Assembly: GCA_037039925.1 (NCBI GenBank)
Contig: JAXRKP010000418.1
Location: forward strand, 5,001 to 69,000
DNA from: Doris montereyensis
Taxonomy: Eukaryota; Mollusca; Gastropoda; Nudibranchia; Dorididae
Direction of reading: 5' to 3'
Length of the DNA: 64,000 nucleotides
A program made the translations under genes and the position numbers. Below are positions 48,001 to 59,439 of this stretch, in pieces. The notes below the pieces were generated by a model. It saw nothing but the letters and a program-made list of their open reading frames with translations. It was not told the DNA's origin and did not search any database. Numbering within the stretch: the first letter of the stretch is position 1; each line of letters starts with the position of its first letter.

Positions 48001-51000
48001 GCAAAACAGGAACAATGGGAAGAGTTTGGACGAAGACTTCATGAAAGCTATCAAGGAAATCAAAAGCTGTTCTGGGAGCAATTTGAATGAAGAGCATGCG
48101 AAAGACCAAAGCCTGCCCAATATGACTAATTAAAAATGCCAAGGAGAAATAATGAAAGAAAGTGAAATTATGGAAACATGGAGAAGGTATTTCCAACAAT
48201 TACATGATTCCTCCAGAACACATGAAACAAGGAGTAAAGATCAATTAGTAAGAGTAACAAATAATCCAGAGGAGACAGTTGAAGATGTAGATATCTCAAT
48301 GGAAGAAATCAAAACAGCTATAAGAAAAGTAAAATTAAGAAAGGCCCCAGGAGCAGATCAAGTTTATCCAGAAATGATTAAAAACCAAGGGAGAGAGGCA
48401 GACTGCTACATGCAATATATCAACAAGCATCGAAGTCAAAACACGTGCCAGACGACTGGAAAAAGGGAACGGTAGTACCAATACACAAAAAAAGGATCAA
48501 CTATGGAATGTTCAAATACAGAGGGTTGTCACTGCTTAGCGTACCAGGAAAAGTGGATGCCAGGATTCTGGAAATGAAACTAAGAAAGAGGGTAGAGGAT
48601 CAGATTGAAGAACACCAGAGTGGATTTAGACCAGGAAGAAGTGTACAAGACCACATAATTACAATTAGACAAATAATAGAAAAATTCCTTGAGAGAAACA
48701 TTGACTTGCACCTGTGTTTTATTGACTTAGAAAATGCATTTGACACTGAGGAGGGACTAACTATGGCATTCCTTAAAAGAACACAATGTGGAACACAATT
48801 TAATAGAAGCCATTAAAACTTTTTACAATAAATTAATAAACCAACATGTGCAGTGAGAGTAGCTGAAAATGTAGCTAAAGAATTCGATGTAGATATAGAA
48901 GTAAGACAGGGTTGTATTCTAAGTCCTCTTTGTTTATGACATTTATGTATTCAGTGGCAAATGCATCCTCAAAAATGAAGAAAATGAATGTAGGTATGTG
49001 GAAGCTCAAACCAGTAAATGTATCAATGCTTTCATTTGCTGATGATTTAGTTCTGTTTGGAAAATCAGAAAGGGACCTTCAGTCGAATATCAACATGATG
49101 AATAATGAATAAAAGAGGAATGATAGTAAATGCAAAGAAAACCAAAACTATGCTGGTAACTAGGGAAGCTAAAACACAATCTTAAATTGGGTAGGGAATA
49201 CAGTAGAGTACAGGCAGCTGAAATGAAATATCTAAGAAGAGTAGTAGGGAAAACTAAAAGGGACAAAATCAGAAACACAACAATAAGAGATCAAACCAAA
49301 GCAAATGGCATAAAAACTAAGAAAGTAATAAATCAACTGAGATAGTTTGGACATGTAAACAGACTGAATGACAATAGAATAGCTAAATCAGTATACAGTG
49401 TTAAAACTCAAGGTAAAAGACCTAAAGGCAGACCTCAGAGAAAGTGGGAAGAAGATTTAAGAGAGGCATTAAAGCAAAGAAATAAAATTTCACAGAATGT
49501 AAGAGAAAATGTCAGGACAGGGCAGCCTGGAGAAAGATCATTTCGGGCATCTAAACCCATACACCGGAAGGTAGAATGGGAGCTGATAAAGAAAGACAGA
49601 AAGGTATGATATTCAAGAACAGTAATAATGTTATTAGGGCTTAACGACTAAATACTTCCTGTTCATGTGCTTTTGCATAGTTTTGCTCATGATCATAACC
49701 ATTAACCATTTTCATTGCTGCTGTCATCGTTGTCATCTTCATTGGACTTAAATATAAGAGTTGAATAAATCAATCAAGTTCATTTCGTCTTGTTTTGATT
49801 GTTTTTGTTTTTGCCTTGTTCTTAGAGTCCTCATATCTACATTTGTGATTACCACAAGACACAAATTCAAAATATTCGATCAAAGAGGAAACGCAAAGAC
49901 AGTGAGGAGGATATACCTTATCATGATGGGGAAGAAGAAACTGTTGAGGTTAATTCACTCTTTCATAAAAGCATTCAGAAGCATTCTATAATTTTTGTTC
50001 GTGTGTTTCATTAGTTGGAATAGCGTGTGGCATGATTATAGGATTTTATTTCCTTAAACATGATAGTGAAGATTATAATATATATTATATATATATATAA
50101 TAATATATATATATATATATTATTTGATTAAAGAAATTAATTGTATGATAATTCTTGCACTTTTTCATATAGGCTAAGTGTCTAACTGACTTCTGATTAA
50201 AGAATTAGATATTTTGAAATATACAATAATGCATCACAATTTTTCCCATTCGTATCTCAATGGTGTATTATTAAAATCAGGTTGTAAAATTTGAACGTTG
50301 TTATTACGTTTGTCTGATTTGTTATATATTTTTAGTTTATTATTGGCTTGTTGACTTTTGATTTTAGGATTGATTATTATACAAAGTGTAGTTAATTAGT
50401 TTTAATTTTGTCTTGTAACAAAATAAAGAACACATTTGATTTTTGTTCCATTTGTGTACAGATTGATTTTTATCAAATGCCAATGAATACCTTAAGAAGA
50501 TACAAACGCCACTATAAGTTATCTACAAGGCCTGGTTTAAGTAAAGCTCAACTTGCAGATGTAAGTACTTCATTCTTCATATCAGTTTAATTACCTTTTA
50601 AATATGAGAGACATGTCTTGTATGAAGTGTAAATTTATATAACATATCTTTCTTCTTCCATGTCTCTCTTTGTATCTTCTTATATCTCTTTTTCTCTTTA
50701 TTTCCTTATTCCCCAGCACTTATTCATTGTTTTCTTTCTCATTGAATGTTTTCCTGAATTGTGAATATCTGTCATAGTTTATATTGGTATGTTTCTGGTC
50801 AATGAATAACTAGAGAAATTACATGTATCTGTATTGTCTCATTACGTTTTCTTTTCTTCTGAGTATTTCTTAAGGGGAGGAGCAGGTTCAAGGTCATTTT
50901 GAAAATTGATAAAGCAAGACAACTATGTGTCGAAATTAGAAGAAAATCTTTATAATAAAATCAACCGTTGTCATAGAAAAGGTGCCATATTAGATTTTTG

Positions 51001-51998
51001 TCGCCAAAAACATCAATTTTCAAAATGTAAAAATTGCATCAATTTTAAAATATGTGTTTCATAATTAGTTCACATCTCTATTTACATACACGGAACAAGA
51101 AGTATTCATTGGTTTGGACAAACCTGTCAAACTTTTAGTTTTGTGTTTACAATTTAGAACAAGTTTTTCATATTTCAGAAAGTATACAACTTAACATCTA
51201 ACACATGCACACACTTTTATTTTCACATTAAAAGTAAGGTCTGTATCAAATATCAAGTCAATTTATTGAGTAGAAATTTGAGCTTAAGTAGATGAAAAGT
51301 GGCTGACATAAAGCTAGAAAAGAGTAGGAAAATACTTTAAAACGTCATAAAACCGTGAGAAACTACTTTTTGTCACCCCTGTTTCAACTGCCCCCTTATA
51401 CTTATACTTATACTTATGTTGGATGCACCGTTTGATAACAGGTGTGCAGAATATGTCACATAATTTCCTGGCGATCTAAGGCAATTTTTCAGACAATTTG
51501 TCAACAGTAAAATTTTTAGATTGAGTACATTGTGAACATTGTGATGATTAACCAACTTGCAATACTTTATTCAACATTTGTTTGTTATAGTACAACAGAT
51601 GTGTTGAAAGTTATGCTGGTGTTGTTCTAAACAAAAAATTTAATTCAAAGAATCGATACTGAGCTTCTTTTATGGTATGAATATAAAGTTAGCTCCATCC
51701 AATAACTCAATAAACTAAATGTGTCCCATTTTGGGCAAAATAGTTTTCTCAAAATCCGCTCCTCCCTTAAAGTTTTGTACAGTAATATTTGTTTTGTTAT
51801 TTACTATCACAAATCTTTGGTTGTTTAATGTTATATTATTTGGGATATTGACATACATTAACAAGCTAATTCATCTTTTTTCTTCAGGCTGTTGCCAGTC
51901 ACTTTAAAACAATTCCAGTCGTTGAAAAAGAAACTCTGCAAATGTTTTTCTACACAACAAAAACCAAGAAATATGATGGCAAGGATACAACATCGTAG
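44874..51998 (+). CDS. SAP30L: SAP30/SAP30L subunit of the Sin3-HDAC corepressor, four exons found
   Basis: SAP30 proteins are nuclear and bridge Sin3 to DNA, nucleolar targets and other repressors. Joined exons give 164 residues, compared with 183 in human SAP30L. The order matches the family: [12 protein letters not shown]; zinc-finger ligands in [11 protein letters not shown] with the second half YICDYH; a basic KRKRK stretch; then the Sin3-binding [36 protein letters not shown]. All junctions are phase 0 with good splice sites. The start codon is not in the first exon found, because the frame before NGFS has no Met and an acceptor-like CCAACAG precedes it. Paralogue assignment (SAP30L rather than SAP30) rests on the NGFSTE start. 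A LINE sits in the first intron found. No frame break is present. Confidence 0.93.
45370..45960. repeat. Dispersed repeat shared with SMARCA5 intron 13
   Basis: Aligns with 24290-24800 in the same orientation. Landmarks are ATCTACTTTTGATGAATTAT, ATGTGATTTTCTCAAAATGT and CCCCAAATTTGGTAT. No coding sequence. Confidence 0.5.
46838..47672 (+). pseudogene. LINE apurinic endonuclease domain, broken
   Basis: The first frame has [34 protein letters not shown] and [14 protein letters not shown], the N-terminal strands with the catalytic Glu of the T-E motif. After frame shifts the tail has [20 protein letters not shown] and FSDHHLMIA, where the S-D-H-H motif is the catalytic end of AP-type endonucleases. 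Confidence 0.75.
48152..49115 (+). pseudogene. LINE reverse transcriptase, broken
   Basis: Frames in order carry [20 protein letters not shown], then [52 protein letters not shown] (motif A), and [20 protein letters not shown] (motif C with the catalytic D-D). Breaks at about 48440, 48745 and 48950 separate them. Confidence 0.8.
49826..49948 (+). CDS. SAP30L: SAP30L exon with zinc-finger second half and basic stretch
   Basis: Forty-one codons: [20 protein letters not shown], then [18 protein letters not shown]. The Cys and His of ICDYH complete the C2CH finger. The acceptor is TTCTTAG and the donor GTTAAT; phase 0. Confidence 0.94.
50073..50123. repeat. (TA)n microsatellite
   Basis: About 50 bp of TA repeats with single-base interruptions in a SAP30L intron. 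Confidence 0.85.
50462..50560 (+). CDS. SAP30L: SAP30L exon starting the Sin3-interaction domain
   Basis: Thirty-three codons: [20 protein letters not shown], then [12 protein letters not shown]. The acceptor is TGTACAG and the donor GTAAGT; phase 0. The block is nearly identical to vertebrate SAP30 proteins. Confidence 0.96.
51888..51998 (+). CDS. SAP30L: SAP30L last coding exon
   Basis: Thirty-six codons and [34 protein letters not shown] and a short tail. It completes the PAH3-binding domain. The acceptor is TCTTCAG. Confidence 0.94.
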   Translation, partial: AVASHFKTIPVVEKETLQMFFYTTKTKKYDGKDTTS

Positions 51999-52154
51999 TT
52001 AAGAAAAGCCATCCATTTATTGAGTTTGATTTTTTAATCTTGTGCACATACAGTAGAACAGTTATCTGCAGAATGTTATGAAAACATATTTAGTTGGGGT
52101 TTTTTTTGGTTTTTTTTTAAAACTGTGGTGCTTAATTTGATTAATTGTCATTTA

Positions 52155-52315
52155 GAAAGGGGGAGGAAGATATAAAAGAGGTACTAAAGCAAAGAAATTT
52201 AACCTTCACAGAAAATGCCAGGACAGGGTAGTCTGGAGAAAGATCACTTTTGGCAACTTCACCGGTACACTGGACAGTAGAATGGGAACTGGTTAAGAAT
52301 GAAAAAAATCATTCA
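52155..52315 (+). mobile_element. 3' scrap of the RTE-like LINE
   Basis: GGGGGAGGAAGATATAAAAG, TACTAAAGCAAAGAAATT, CCAGGACAGGGTAGTCTGGA and AGTAGAATGGGAACTGG match the last 150 bp of the copy ending near 49640. Only the 3' end is present. Confidence 0.7.
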
Positions 52316-52374
52316 GTCATACTATATATAACTCTTTCAGTGCTTAGCAAACCAAGCATTTTTAAAATGTGATT

Positions 52375-52690
52375 TAGTTTTTACTTACATCCGTAATTAT
52401 GGTGATATTGGGGTTTTTGGTAGGATTTTAAAACACAATGTGCCTGGACTGTCCTGTAAACAGCCAAGGGATCTTTCACGTGCATATAGTGTTGTGATCT
52501 GCACATGGCACCTTCTTTTTATTGTCCATCTATGATGGGACTAGGTCTTGATCCACCTACCTGGACCAGGGGAGTGGGTTTCACTTTTTTTTAAAATCAA
52601 GAAAATTGTTCAACCTGTCAGGCGCAAACTCACAACCTCTTTGTTGAGAGGCTGGAAACATCTGAACCACTGAGTCCCTTATCCCAAGCA
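52375..52690 (-). repeat. tRNA-derived SINE, reverse copy
   Basis: Read on the - strand, the tRNA-like head at about 52620-52690 (CTCAACAAAGAGGTTGTGAG) is followed by the body with CCTGGTCCAGGTAGGTGGAT, GTCCCATCATAGATGG and CCCTTGGCTGTTTACAGG. These match the + strand copy at 59000-59310. Confidence 0.6.
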
Positions 52691-52964
52691 GAAAGCACTA
52701 GAACTATAAGAATGACAAAATACCTAATCCATATCTTTAGATTTTCATAAGTAAAGAAAAAACCTTTACTAAGGGATCTTCCACTCCCTTTTTATATCCA
52801 CTTTTAATTATGAAGAAACTGAAATAACGAAACTGTTTTAGCCGTTTTCCCTTATTTTTTGAGAGACGCATAAAAAAATTAATTTCATAATTTTTCTTTC
52901 TTATTTCAGTCACATCAACTTTCACAAAATTTTAGCGAAAAAATACTCTTTCAAATAAATCTAT

Positions 52965-53204
52965 TCACATCTTTTTATTTGGAATAATCATGTATAGAGT
53001 TAACTGCTGTCTTCCTTTAAACTTTTGAGATGATTCCTCCCTTTCACTTTCAGCCTCAGGTGGTATTAATTTTTTCCATTCCAGTATATTTGTCTCATCA
53101 GTTTCACTTATTCTAGACTTAAATTTAGATCCAGATCTTTCAGTACTTTTACTTTCAGCCTTGTCTTCACTGCTAGAACCATCACTGATGTTGGGTGTAT
53201 CCCC
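52965..53204 (-). other. Orphan open frame of ~79 codons, uncertain
   Basis: An uninterrupted - strand frame reads PNISDGSSSEDKAESKSTER, then ETDETNILEWKKLIPPEAES and FKGRQQLTLYM before TGA. It is Ser/Glu/Lys rich and has no ATG near its start. It could be the terminal exon of an unseen gene; no family is recognised and chance is possible. Confidence 0.2.
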
Positions 53205-53209
53205 TCAAA

Positions 53210-54935
53210 ATTACAATTCCCATGGTTGCGACATTGCTATCCCTCCAAAATCTATGAATTTCAGAATGCTTTGGTTGAGCATAGGCCATATTTTGAAAGT
53301 AGTTAACGTTGATGGATCAGGATTTTTTAGGTTTTCTGTTGTTACCTTGTAGACAGCATATTATACTGTAGTTTTATTTTTATTTGAAGAAAGCAGAGAT
53401 ATAGAGTTGAAATTAAAGCATCCAGTATTGTAGAATGATTCTTGTTACTATAAGATTTGATCAGGCCGGTCAAATTGGCACAGACGTTCTTGGGCCGCCG
53501 ATGAGCGATTGAATTGACTCCTGACATTTGTAGTAAGAAAAACGTTTATTTACTTTGGTGTATGACTTGCCTGTCAGAAGATCCAGTAAAGTTTCAACAG
53601 TTAAAATAGATAGCTGTATGCATTTGCAATAGAATAAGTTACTTTAGGTTTTGTTATCATTCTTGTTTTTCAATTAAAATCATGTTTCAACAACAATTGA
53701 AGGAAAAAAGCTGTCAATGCTCAAACTCAAAGATAAGAATGCTCATCCCCAACTTTGTTTCTGTTTCATTCACAACATTGTAAAACAAACTGCAGAATGA
53801 AATATGTGTTCCATTAGTTCTATGCTGTTCCTGAGTTCCAATGATTGTGGTTGTTGTGTAGGGTAAAGACAAACACATCTTTAACAGAAAAAAAAATCTC
53901 AAATGCAAGGTCAAATGGAACAGAATGCTGAATATCATTCAATCATAACTATTTTGTATGAGATTGTTCTAAGTCTAAGTAAGACTTTTTCTTTTACAGT
54001 TTGAACGTTCTTTTTTCTCTTTCATGTAGTATGTAAGTGAAAAGTTGATTGTCTCTGTGTTTTGTGTGTTTGGTTCGCATTAATTTTACTCATGGGTTTT
54101 CAATAGATTCAAGATTTTACATAAGGGCTTGTATTGCAAATTGTGGTTTGGCAGGTAGAGAGTCTGCTATAAGCACCTTTTTACACTCTAACTTTGTTAT
54201 ACCGCCATTCTCGCTTACTGCCACCTTTTCACCTTGGCTTGAATCTGACACTACAAAAACAATGAAGTACCTCGTTTTACCTCCATCTGCCAATGATTTG
54301 ATCAGAACGTTCCTTCACAACCGTGCATCACCACCCCCCTTCCTCATAGTAATGCAAGCGGGTATAAGTAGAATGTAGTTTCGCTTGGTCACAGATCACA
54401 GAGTCAAATATACACTATACACATAGATACAAGGATCACTGACATGATTGTGTGTCTTAGTACTCTTACACTTACAGAACTGACACTAGTGACACAAGGC
54501 TTCTTCTTTATGAGAATGAGAGTACTAAAGGTTAGGAGACAACATTTGTTGTCCATTGCTTAGGCCTTGGTCAGCCGAATGAAAAGTAGCATCGGCGTAG
54601 GCCCAGATCACGGCATCCTGCCAATACCCTGGTGGGGTAGGTATGACTATGATTGGGTCCAATTGAGTGGTGAGAACAAGGCTTCACAGCAGTGTTATAA
54701 CCTAGGCTATTACATTTTGAGTTGGCAATGATTCTGTTATTTTATTCTGGACTGCATAAGAGATGGGGCGATTCTACTATTATTATTACTATATAATACT
54801 ACAGTTACAATAGCCACTTCACATGCATTAGGCCTACAATGCCCTGTCAGTCATCATTCTTTTTGTATTGGATTAATCAAATGGTGATTATCTCCCTCAA
54901 AGTAATACTGAAAATGGTTGTTTTTCATTTTATAA
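53210..54935. other. Intergenic DNA, nothing firm recognised
   Basis: No gene or known element was identified. A + strand frame at 54049-54378 (109 codons) has no recognisable motif. Confidence 0.35.
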
Positions 54936-54940
54936 CGCCA

Positions 54941-55119
54941 TTGGTTTGAGTATATTACCACTGGCACAACAGTTGGTTTGAGTATATTACCACTGGCACA
55001 ACAGTTGGTTTGAGTATATTACCACTGGCACAACAGTTGGTTTGAGTATATTACCACTGGCACAACAGTTGGTTTGAGTATATTACCACTGGCACAACAG
55101 TTGGTTTGAGTATATTACT
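54941..55119. repeat. 32-bp minisatellite, five and a half identical units
   Basis: The unit TTGGTTTGAGTATATTACCA + CTGGCACAACAG starts at 54941, 54973, 55005, 55037, 55069 and 55101, with no visible differences among the full units. The last unit runs into a foldback element. Confidence 0.95.
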
Positions 55120-55982
55120 ACAGAGATGCATGGCTTGATTAATTGCACATCTGGTTTAATTGAAATGCCTTCATATTTGAAATCTATGAAAAGGACGTAT
55201 GTCTTGACAACTTTGAGAACTTAAGTAAATTCATGTTGTTAATGTTAGCCAGTCCGTGCGTGTAGTTAAGGGGCCAATTGATAAGTGAAAAACTGTGTTT
55301 CCTGAGATAGCATTTCAGTAGGCAGACTGTGATGTTGTTAGGCAGCATGTTCTTACTCTTAGTCTTAGATCACTACTTATTGTATGCATGGATCTACCTT
55401 CGATAGAAGTAGAAGATTGTCACTGTCAAAAACTACACATATCTCATCTCTAGATTTAATTTTCACTGGGAAGGCATGCTGGTGAGTGGACTATACTAAA
55501 AGTAGTGTAAGGTGGTATGTTCTTAATCTGTTGCTATTGAATATATTAATTATATGGATCTATCTTTGGTAGAAAAATGTCACTGTCAACACTATAGGTA
55601 TCTCTTGATTTCATTTTCACTGAGATAGCATGCTGGTCTGTGGAATGTGCTGTTAGTAGGTGATATGTTTTTAGACTGCTATTGCTAATATGCTACAGTA
55701 CTGTATTACTGATACGGAATTAACGGTCTAAGAACATGTCGCCTTATACCGCTGTCAACTTATCGCTCCGTTATGTTAGGAAACAGAATTATTTCTCTAT
55801 AAGTTGACCTATTAACAACACTCTCAGACTGGTTAACACTAACAACATAAACATAATTTTTAACAGACACCTTACTTTTCAAAGTTGTTTCTCATAGATG
55901 TAAAATATGAAGGCATTTCAATTAATTAAAGTTAAACCTGATGTGTAGATGATCAAGCCATGCCTCTCAACTGTAATAAAAA
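55113..55982. mobile_element. Foldback element with ~100-bp inverted arms
   Basis: The left arm at about 55113-55215 (GCATGGCTTGATTAATTGCA, TGAAATGCCTTCATAT) reappears inverted at about 55879-55980 (ATATGAAGGCATTTCAATTA, GATCAAGCCATGCCTCTCAA). The interior has two to three related segments (TGGATCTACCTT, TGTCACTGTCAA, ATCTC-TAGATT). No transposase. A related segment also occurs at 56640-56790. Confidence 0.6.
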
Positions 55983-56099
55983 GGTGTTGACTGATAGCGA
56001 CCAATCTCTTTCCTTGTCTGATGAAAAGATGCCAATTTCATCCACCTGGGCCAAGAATACAATGGACACCATCTAGCATAGGTCGTTAACAAAATAATA

Positions 56100-56277
56100 C
56101 AGTAGTCACTGGATAAACGCACGCCCTTTGGGTGCAGGAAAGCGTGCTTTTATGCATACCGTGTGTTTATGAGAACACTTTTATTAAATACATGTAGTAA
56201 AAATTTGGTTAGCAGATGTAGGCGTGTGTTTATGCAGAGTGCGTTTTTTAAAGTGTGCTTTTATCCAGCGACTACTG
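56100..56277. mobile_element. 178-bp MITE with TA target duplication (Tc1/mariner-pogo type)
   Basis: The left end CAGTAGTCACTGGATAAACG and the right end (reverse complement CAGTAGTCGCTGGATAAAAG) form inverted repeats of about 20-25 bp. Both sides are flanked by TA (56098-56099 and 56278-56279). Size, TA duplication and CAGT start fit a non-autonomous Tc1/mariner or pogo-type element. Confidence 0.75.
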
Positions 56278-56299
56278 TATCTTACTCTACCTGCCAGAT

Positions 56300-57985
56300 A
56301 GCGCAGCGTTTCTGATGCATGCTGTTTTTGTAGTTAAAATGAGCAATGGTCTAAATTGAACAATTGAGGTCAATTTCTGTTTAGCAAATCAATAAAAAAA
56401 ATCATGTCCAATCAAAATCAACGTGATGTACTGTAAGTAAGTGAAGAGAACATGTTTGTCAGGTAGAAATGGTTTCCCATTTGCTACATTAAATTCCGCC
56501 CCCTGCAAAGCTGACCTGTCCCTTTAAACTGATAAACATTTGTTGCATGGTTGATAGCTTGGGTAAGAATTATATATAATCATGGTCACAGTTATAGCCT
56601 TTCTTTGTGTGTTAATGTTTGTTGTCTGTTCGGTACTACGGTCTGCATAACACCACGATTTTCAATCTCCCAAAGAGCTTGTTCTTAGACCGCTACTACT
56701 GTATTAATAAAGCCTATAAATGGATCTACCTTGGATATAAGAAAGTACTTGTCAAAACTACACATATCTCTAGATTTCATTCTCACTATCATGGGTTAGA
56801 ACTATAACATGCAATGCATGCACAAGACTAATTTTGGAGGGTGCTAGTGAATGATCCTAGTGAAATTTCCTGGCTCCTTTCAAAACCAAGGCCAAGAAAG
56901 TGAATTACCTGTCACTCTCACTATTCTCAGCCTGTTGACTCTCTCCCATGTCCCCGATTGCTGTACTTGTACTGAAAATGTCAGCCCAAAATAGTTGGAG
57001 TCCTAAATGATGCAACCTAACACTAGGAACAAAGCTTGCCACTATAGGCATAGGACATTCTATACCCTGTAGTGCTGTAGAGAAGGCTGATCAAACTTTA
57101 ACATTCCTAATTGGGAATTTTCTTTGTATCCAATATATTGATTGAGTTGCCTGATTAGGGAAGAAATTTAGCCACTGATTTTCAAAGCCAACCTACAGCC
57201 ACTTGAGGTTTAGTTACCATGAAGGTTGAATCGGTTTGTTTTAGTTTTGTTTTTCCAGGTAAAGTCAGGAAATAGATAAGAGTATTTCAATGATAAAGGT
57301 CGCAAACCATGTAAGTCTAATTTTGGATGTTTTGAGAAATTCAAAGAAAAACATGCTGCGCATTTTAATCTATTTTCGCTGACATGTTCAATTTGCAAGT
57401 GTCAAAAGCTAGATCCAATATGGATACATGGACTGCTCATATGGTATTATAGTATACTGGTTTCTATTGGTTCTTGTGTCGTGGAATCCTAACTAGACGA
57501 AACATAGGTGCTTACACGGTTTGCGACTTTCACTGTCGATATTATGTTTTGTGCATTTCATCTCATATTTCAATTGTCAATGTTGTTCGTTTAGCTTCAT
57601 TGTGTGTGTGTTAAGTATAATGTACATGTAGTAGTAATGTAACACTCATTGATAGAATAATGCACATATTAAGACTATGAAGAAAATAGAGGGTAAAATA
57701 TATACATTAATAAAGCCATCTTGAAATCAATTTGTGGTTAAAATTGTGTTATGTTATATCAGTATCAAGTAGGCCCTATTAACTATATATATATTACTAT
57801 TACTATTACATTTTTTATGATGTGTTACAAATAATAAAAAAAATTGTACATCCTGACAAAATTGTACTATTATATTATTATTTACATAGTTTAGCATGTA
57901 GTTTGTAGCATGTATGAATGATGGATATGAATTGAACTTTGAATGTGTATTCACAGCTACAATGTACATTGTAGTAAGTACTGAA
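56300..57985. other. Intergenic DNA, little recognised
   Basis: Apart from a segment at 56640-56790 related to the foldback interior, no gene or element was identified. Confidence 0.35.
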
Positions 57986-57989
57986 AGTG

Positions 57990-58180
57990 GGCGGTTGGCA
58001 GGCACTACTGGTGGGTCCTCTTCTTACGAAGAGTACTTCACTCTGCTTTCCTCATTTAACTCGGGTCCGTTAAAGATCCCTCGGCTATTTGCAGGTGTTT
58101 CAGGCAAATTAAAAATTATATCGAAAACCTGGAGATCACCTTAGTTGTGGATGTGGGTAAACTCAAATCTAATACATGTA
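57990..58180 (+). repeat. SINE 3' half
   Basis: GGGTCCGTTAAAGATCCCTC, CGAAAACCTGGAGATCACCT and TAGTTGTGGATGTGGGTAAA match the tail of the SINE at 59000-59310, after a different 5' half. Confidence 0.5.
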
Positions 58181-58874
58181 GTCTGATCAAAATAAAAACA
58201 GGATTTGGTAGATATATTTATTTAGATATGGTCTTTACGGAACAAAATAGACACTAGATTTGCTATGCAAAATTTGACAGAGACTATCCTAACAACTGAG
58301 CAATACGTGTTACACTTACAGGCACATGGCTTTCTGATGTTGATAGCAACCAGAGTGTGAATGTACATAACTTTACAAATTTCAGACAGGGCAGAGACAC
58401 TATACATTGGAAAATCTAAAGGAGAGGTGTTTGCGTGTATGTAAACAAGTAGTGCACCAACAATGGTTCACATTTTCAAATCAATCAACATGCAGACATT
58501 GAACTCCTGTTTCTCTCACTTAGACTTAGACCTCACCACCTCTCCAGGCAATTCCTGTCTACATCTCACCCGATGAAAACAAAAAGATGGTGAAAAACAC
58601 AGTTGAAGAACAAGCCTTCTGTCTACTTAAGTAAACACCCAGATTCTCCGGTTGTTATTGTTTGCGATCTCAACACATGCCCTCCCCTTGATCCAACATT
58701 CAGGCAGCATGTGTTGATACCAACATGCCATGTTAAAAAACATTAAATCTGTGCTATTCATGGGTGCCACTGGCTGATATCCATAACAGCTGAACATTTT
58801 GCCGACAACTGTCAAATAACAGGAGCACAATGTTTTTAGTGAAACTCTACAAAGCGTAGTTAGCTTGTTTGGTA

Positions 58875-58955
58875 GCACGCTTTCTTTTCATGGTGAGGTG
58901 ATGGATGCCGACAGTGACAACTAGGTTGCAGGTTCAATCCCCATGATGGCCAGGA
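58875..58955 (+). repeat. tRNA-like SINE head
   Basis: GGTGAGGTGATGGATGCCGA and a B-box-like CAGGTTCAATCCCC are followed by a T-rich end. Related to 5255-5325. Confidence 0.5.
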
Positions 58956-58999
58956 TTTTTTTATTGTCTATTCCTTGTCTTTGTTTTGTCTTTATTCCT

Positions 59000-59312
59000 A
59001 TGGGGAGTAGTCCAGAGACATGGTGTCGGCCTCTCAACCAATAGGTAGTGGGTTTGAGCCCTGCAAGCAGTCGAAAATTTTCCTAAGTTTTTTTAGAGTA
59101 AAATCTACCCCCCTGGTCCAGGTAGGTAGATTGCCACCTAGTCCCATCGGAGACTGAGGATAAAAGAGATCCCGAGTGCAGATAAAAAAAACACTGCACG
59201 TTCAAGATCCCTTAGTTATTTACAGGGCAATCTGGGGAAAGTAAAAAATCCTACCAAAACCCTGAGATCACCTTAGTTGTGTATGTGGGTAAATCAAATC
59301 AAATTTAAGAAG
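59000..59312 (+). repeat. tRNA-derived SINE, best copy
   Basis: The head GTAGTCCAGAGACATGGTGT, CGGCCTCTCAACC and B-box-like GGGTTTGAGCCC is followed by a body with CCTGGTCCAGGTAGGTAGAT and CCCTTAGTTATTTACAGGG. The tail is GAGATCACCTTAGTTGTGTA and TGGGTAAATCAAATCAAAT. About 310 bp in all. Other copies lie at 14010 and 52375 (inverted). Confidence 0.7.
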
Positions 59313-59439
59313 TTCTTACGGGGCTTTTATATTATTTAATGCCCTTTCCTTCACTTCCGACATCCCCCTTGCCTCACTATTGGTCATTATCCCAAAGAGA
59401 ATAATATGTTTGAAAAGTATCAATCTGCTTAACTTACAG

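Larger units (their letters stand above)
46555..49645 (+). mobile_element. Near full-length APE-type LINE (RTE-like) in a SAP30L intron
   Basis: The order is as expected for a two-domain LINE. A 5' leader with about three tandem units (AAAGGCTAAGGGAGTTAACC, then ACAACCTGCTGCCTTG) runs from 46555 to 46735. Endonuclease follows at 46838-47672, the reverse transcriptase at 48152 to about 49200, and a C-terminal region with [18 protein letters not shown] sequence near 49410-49460. The 3' end near 49640 is shared with the 36-kb and 52-kb copies. Several frame breaks make it inactive. It is in the same orientation as SAP30L. Confidence 0.8.

Noticed and set aside
54049..54378. 109-codon + strand frame
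   Set aside because: No motif, no splice context and no homologous copy in the window; consistent with chance.
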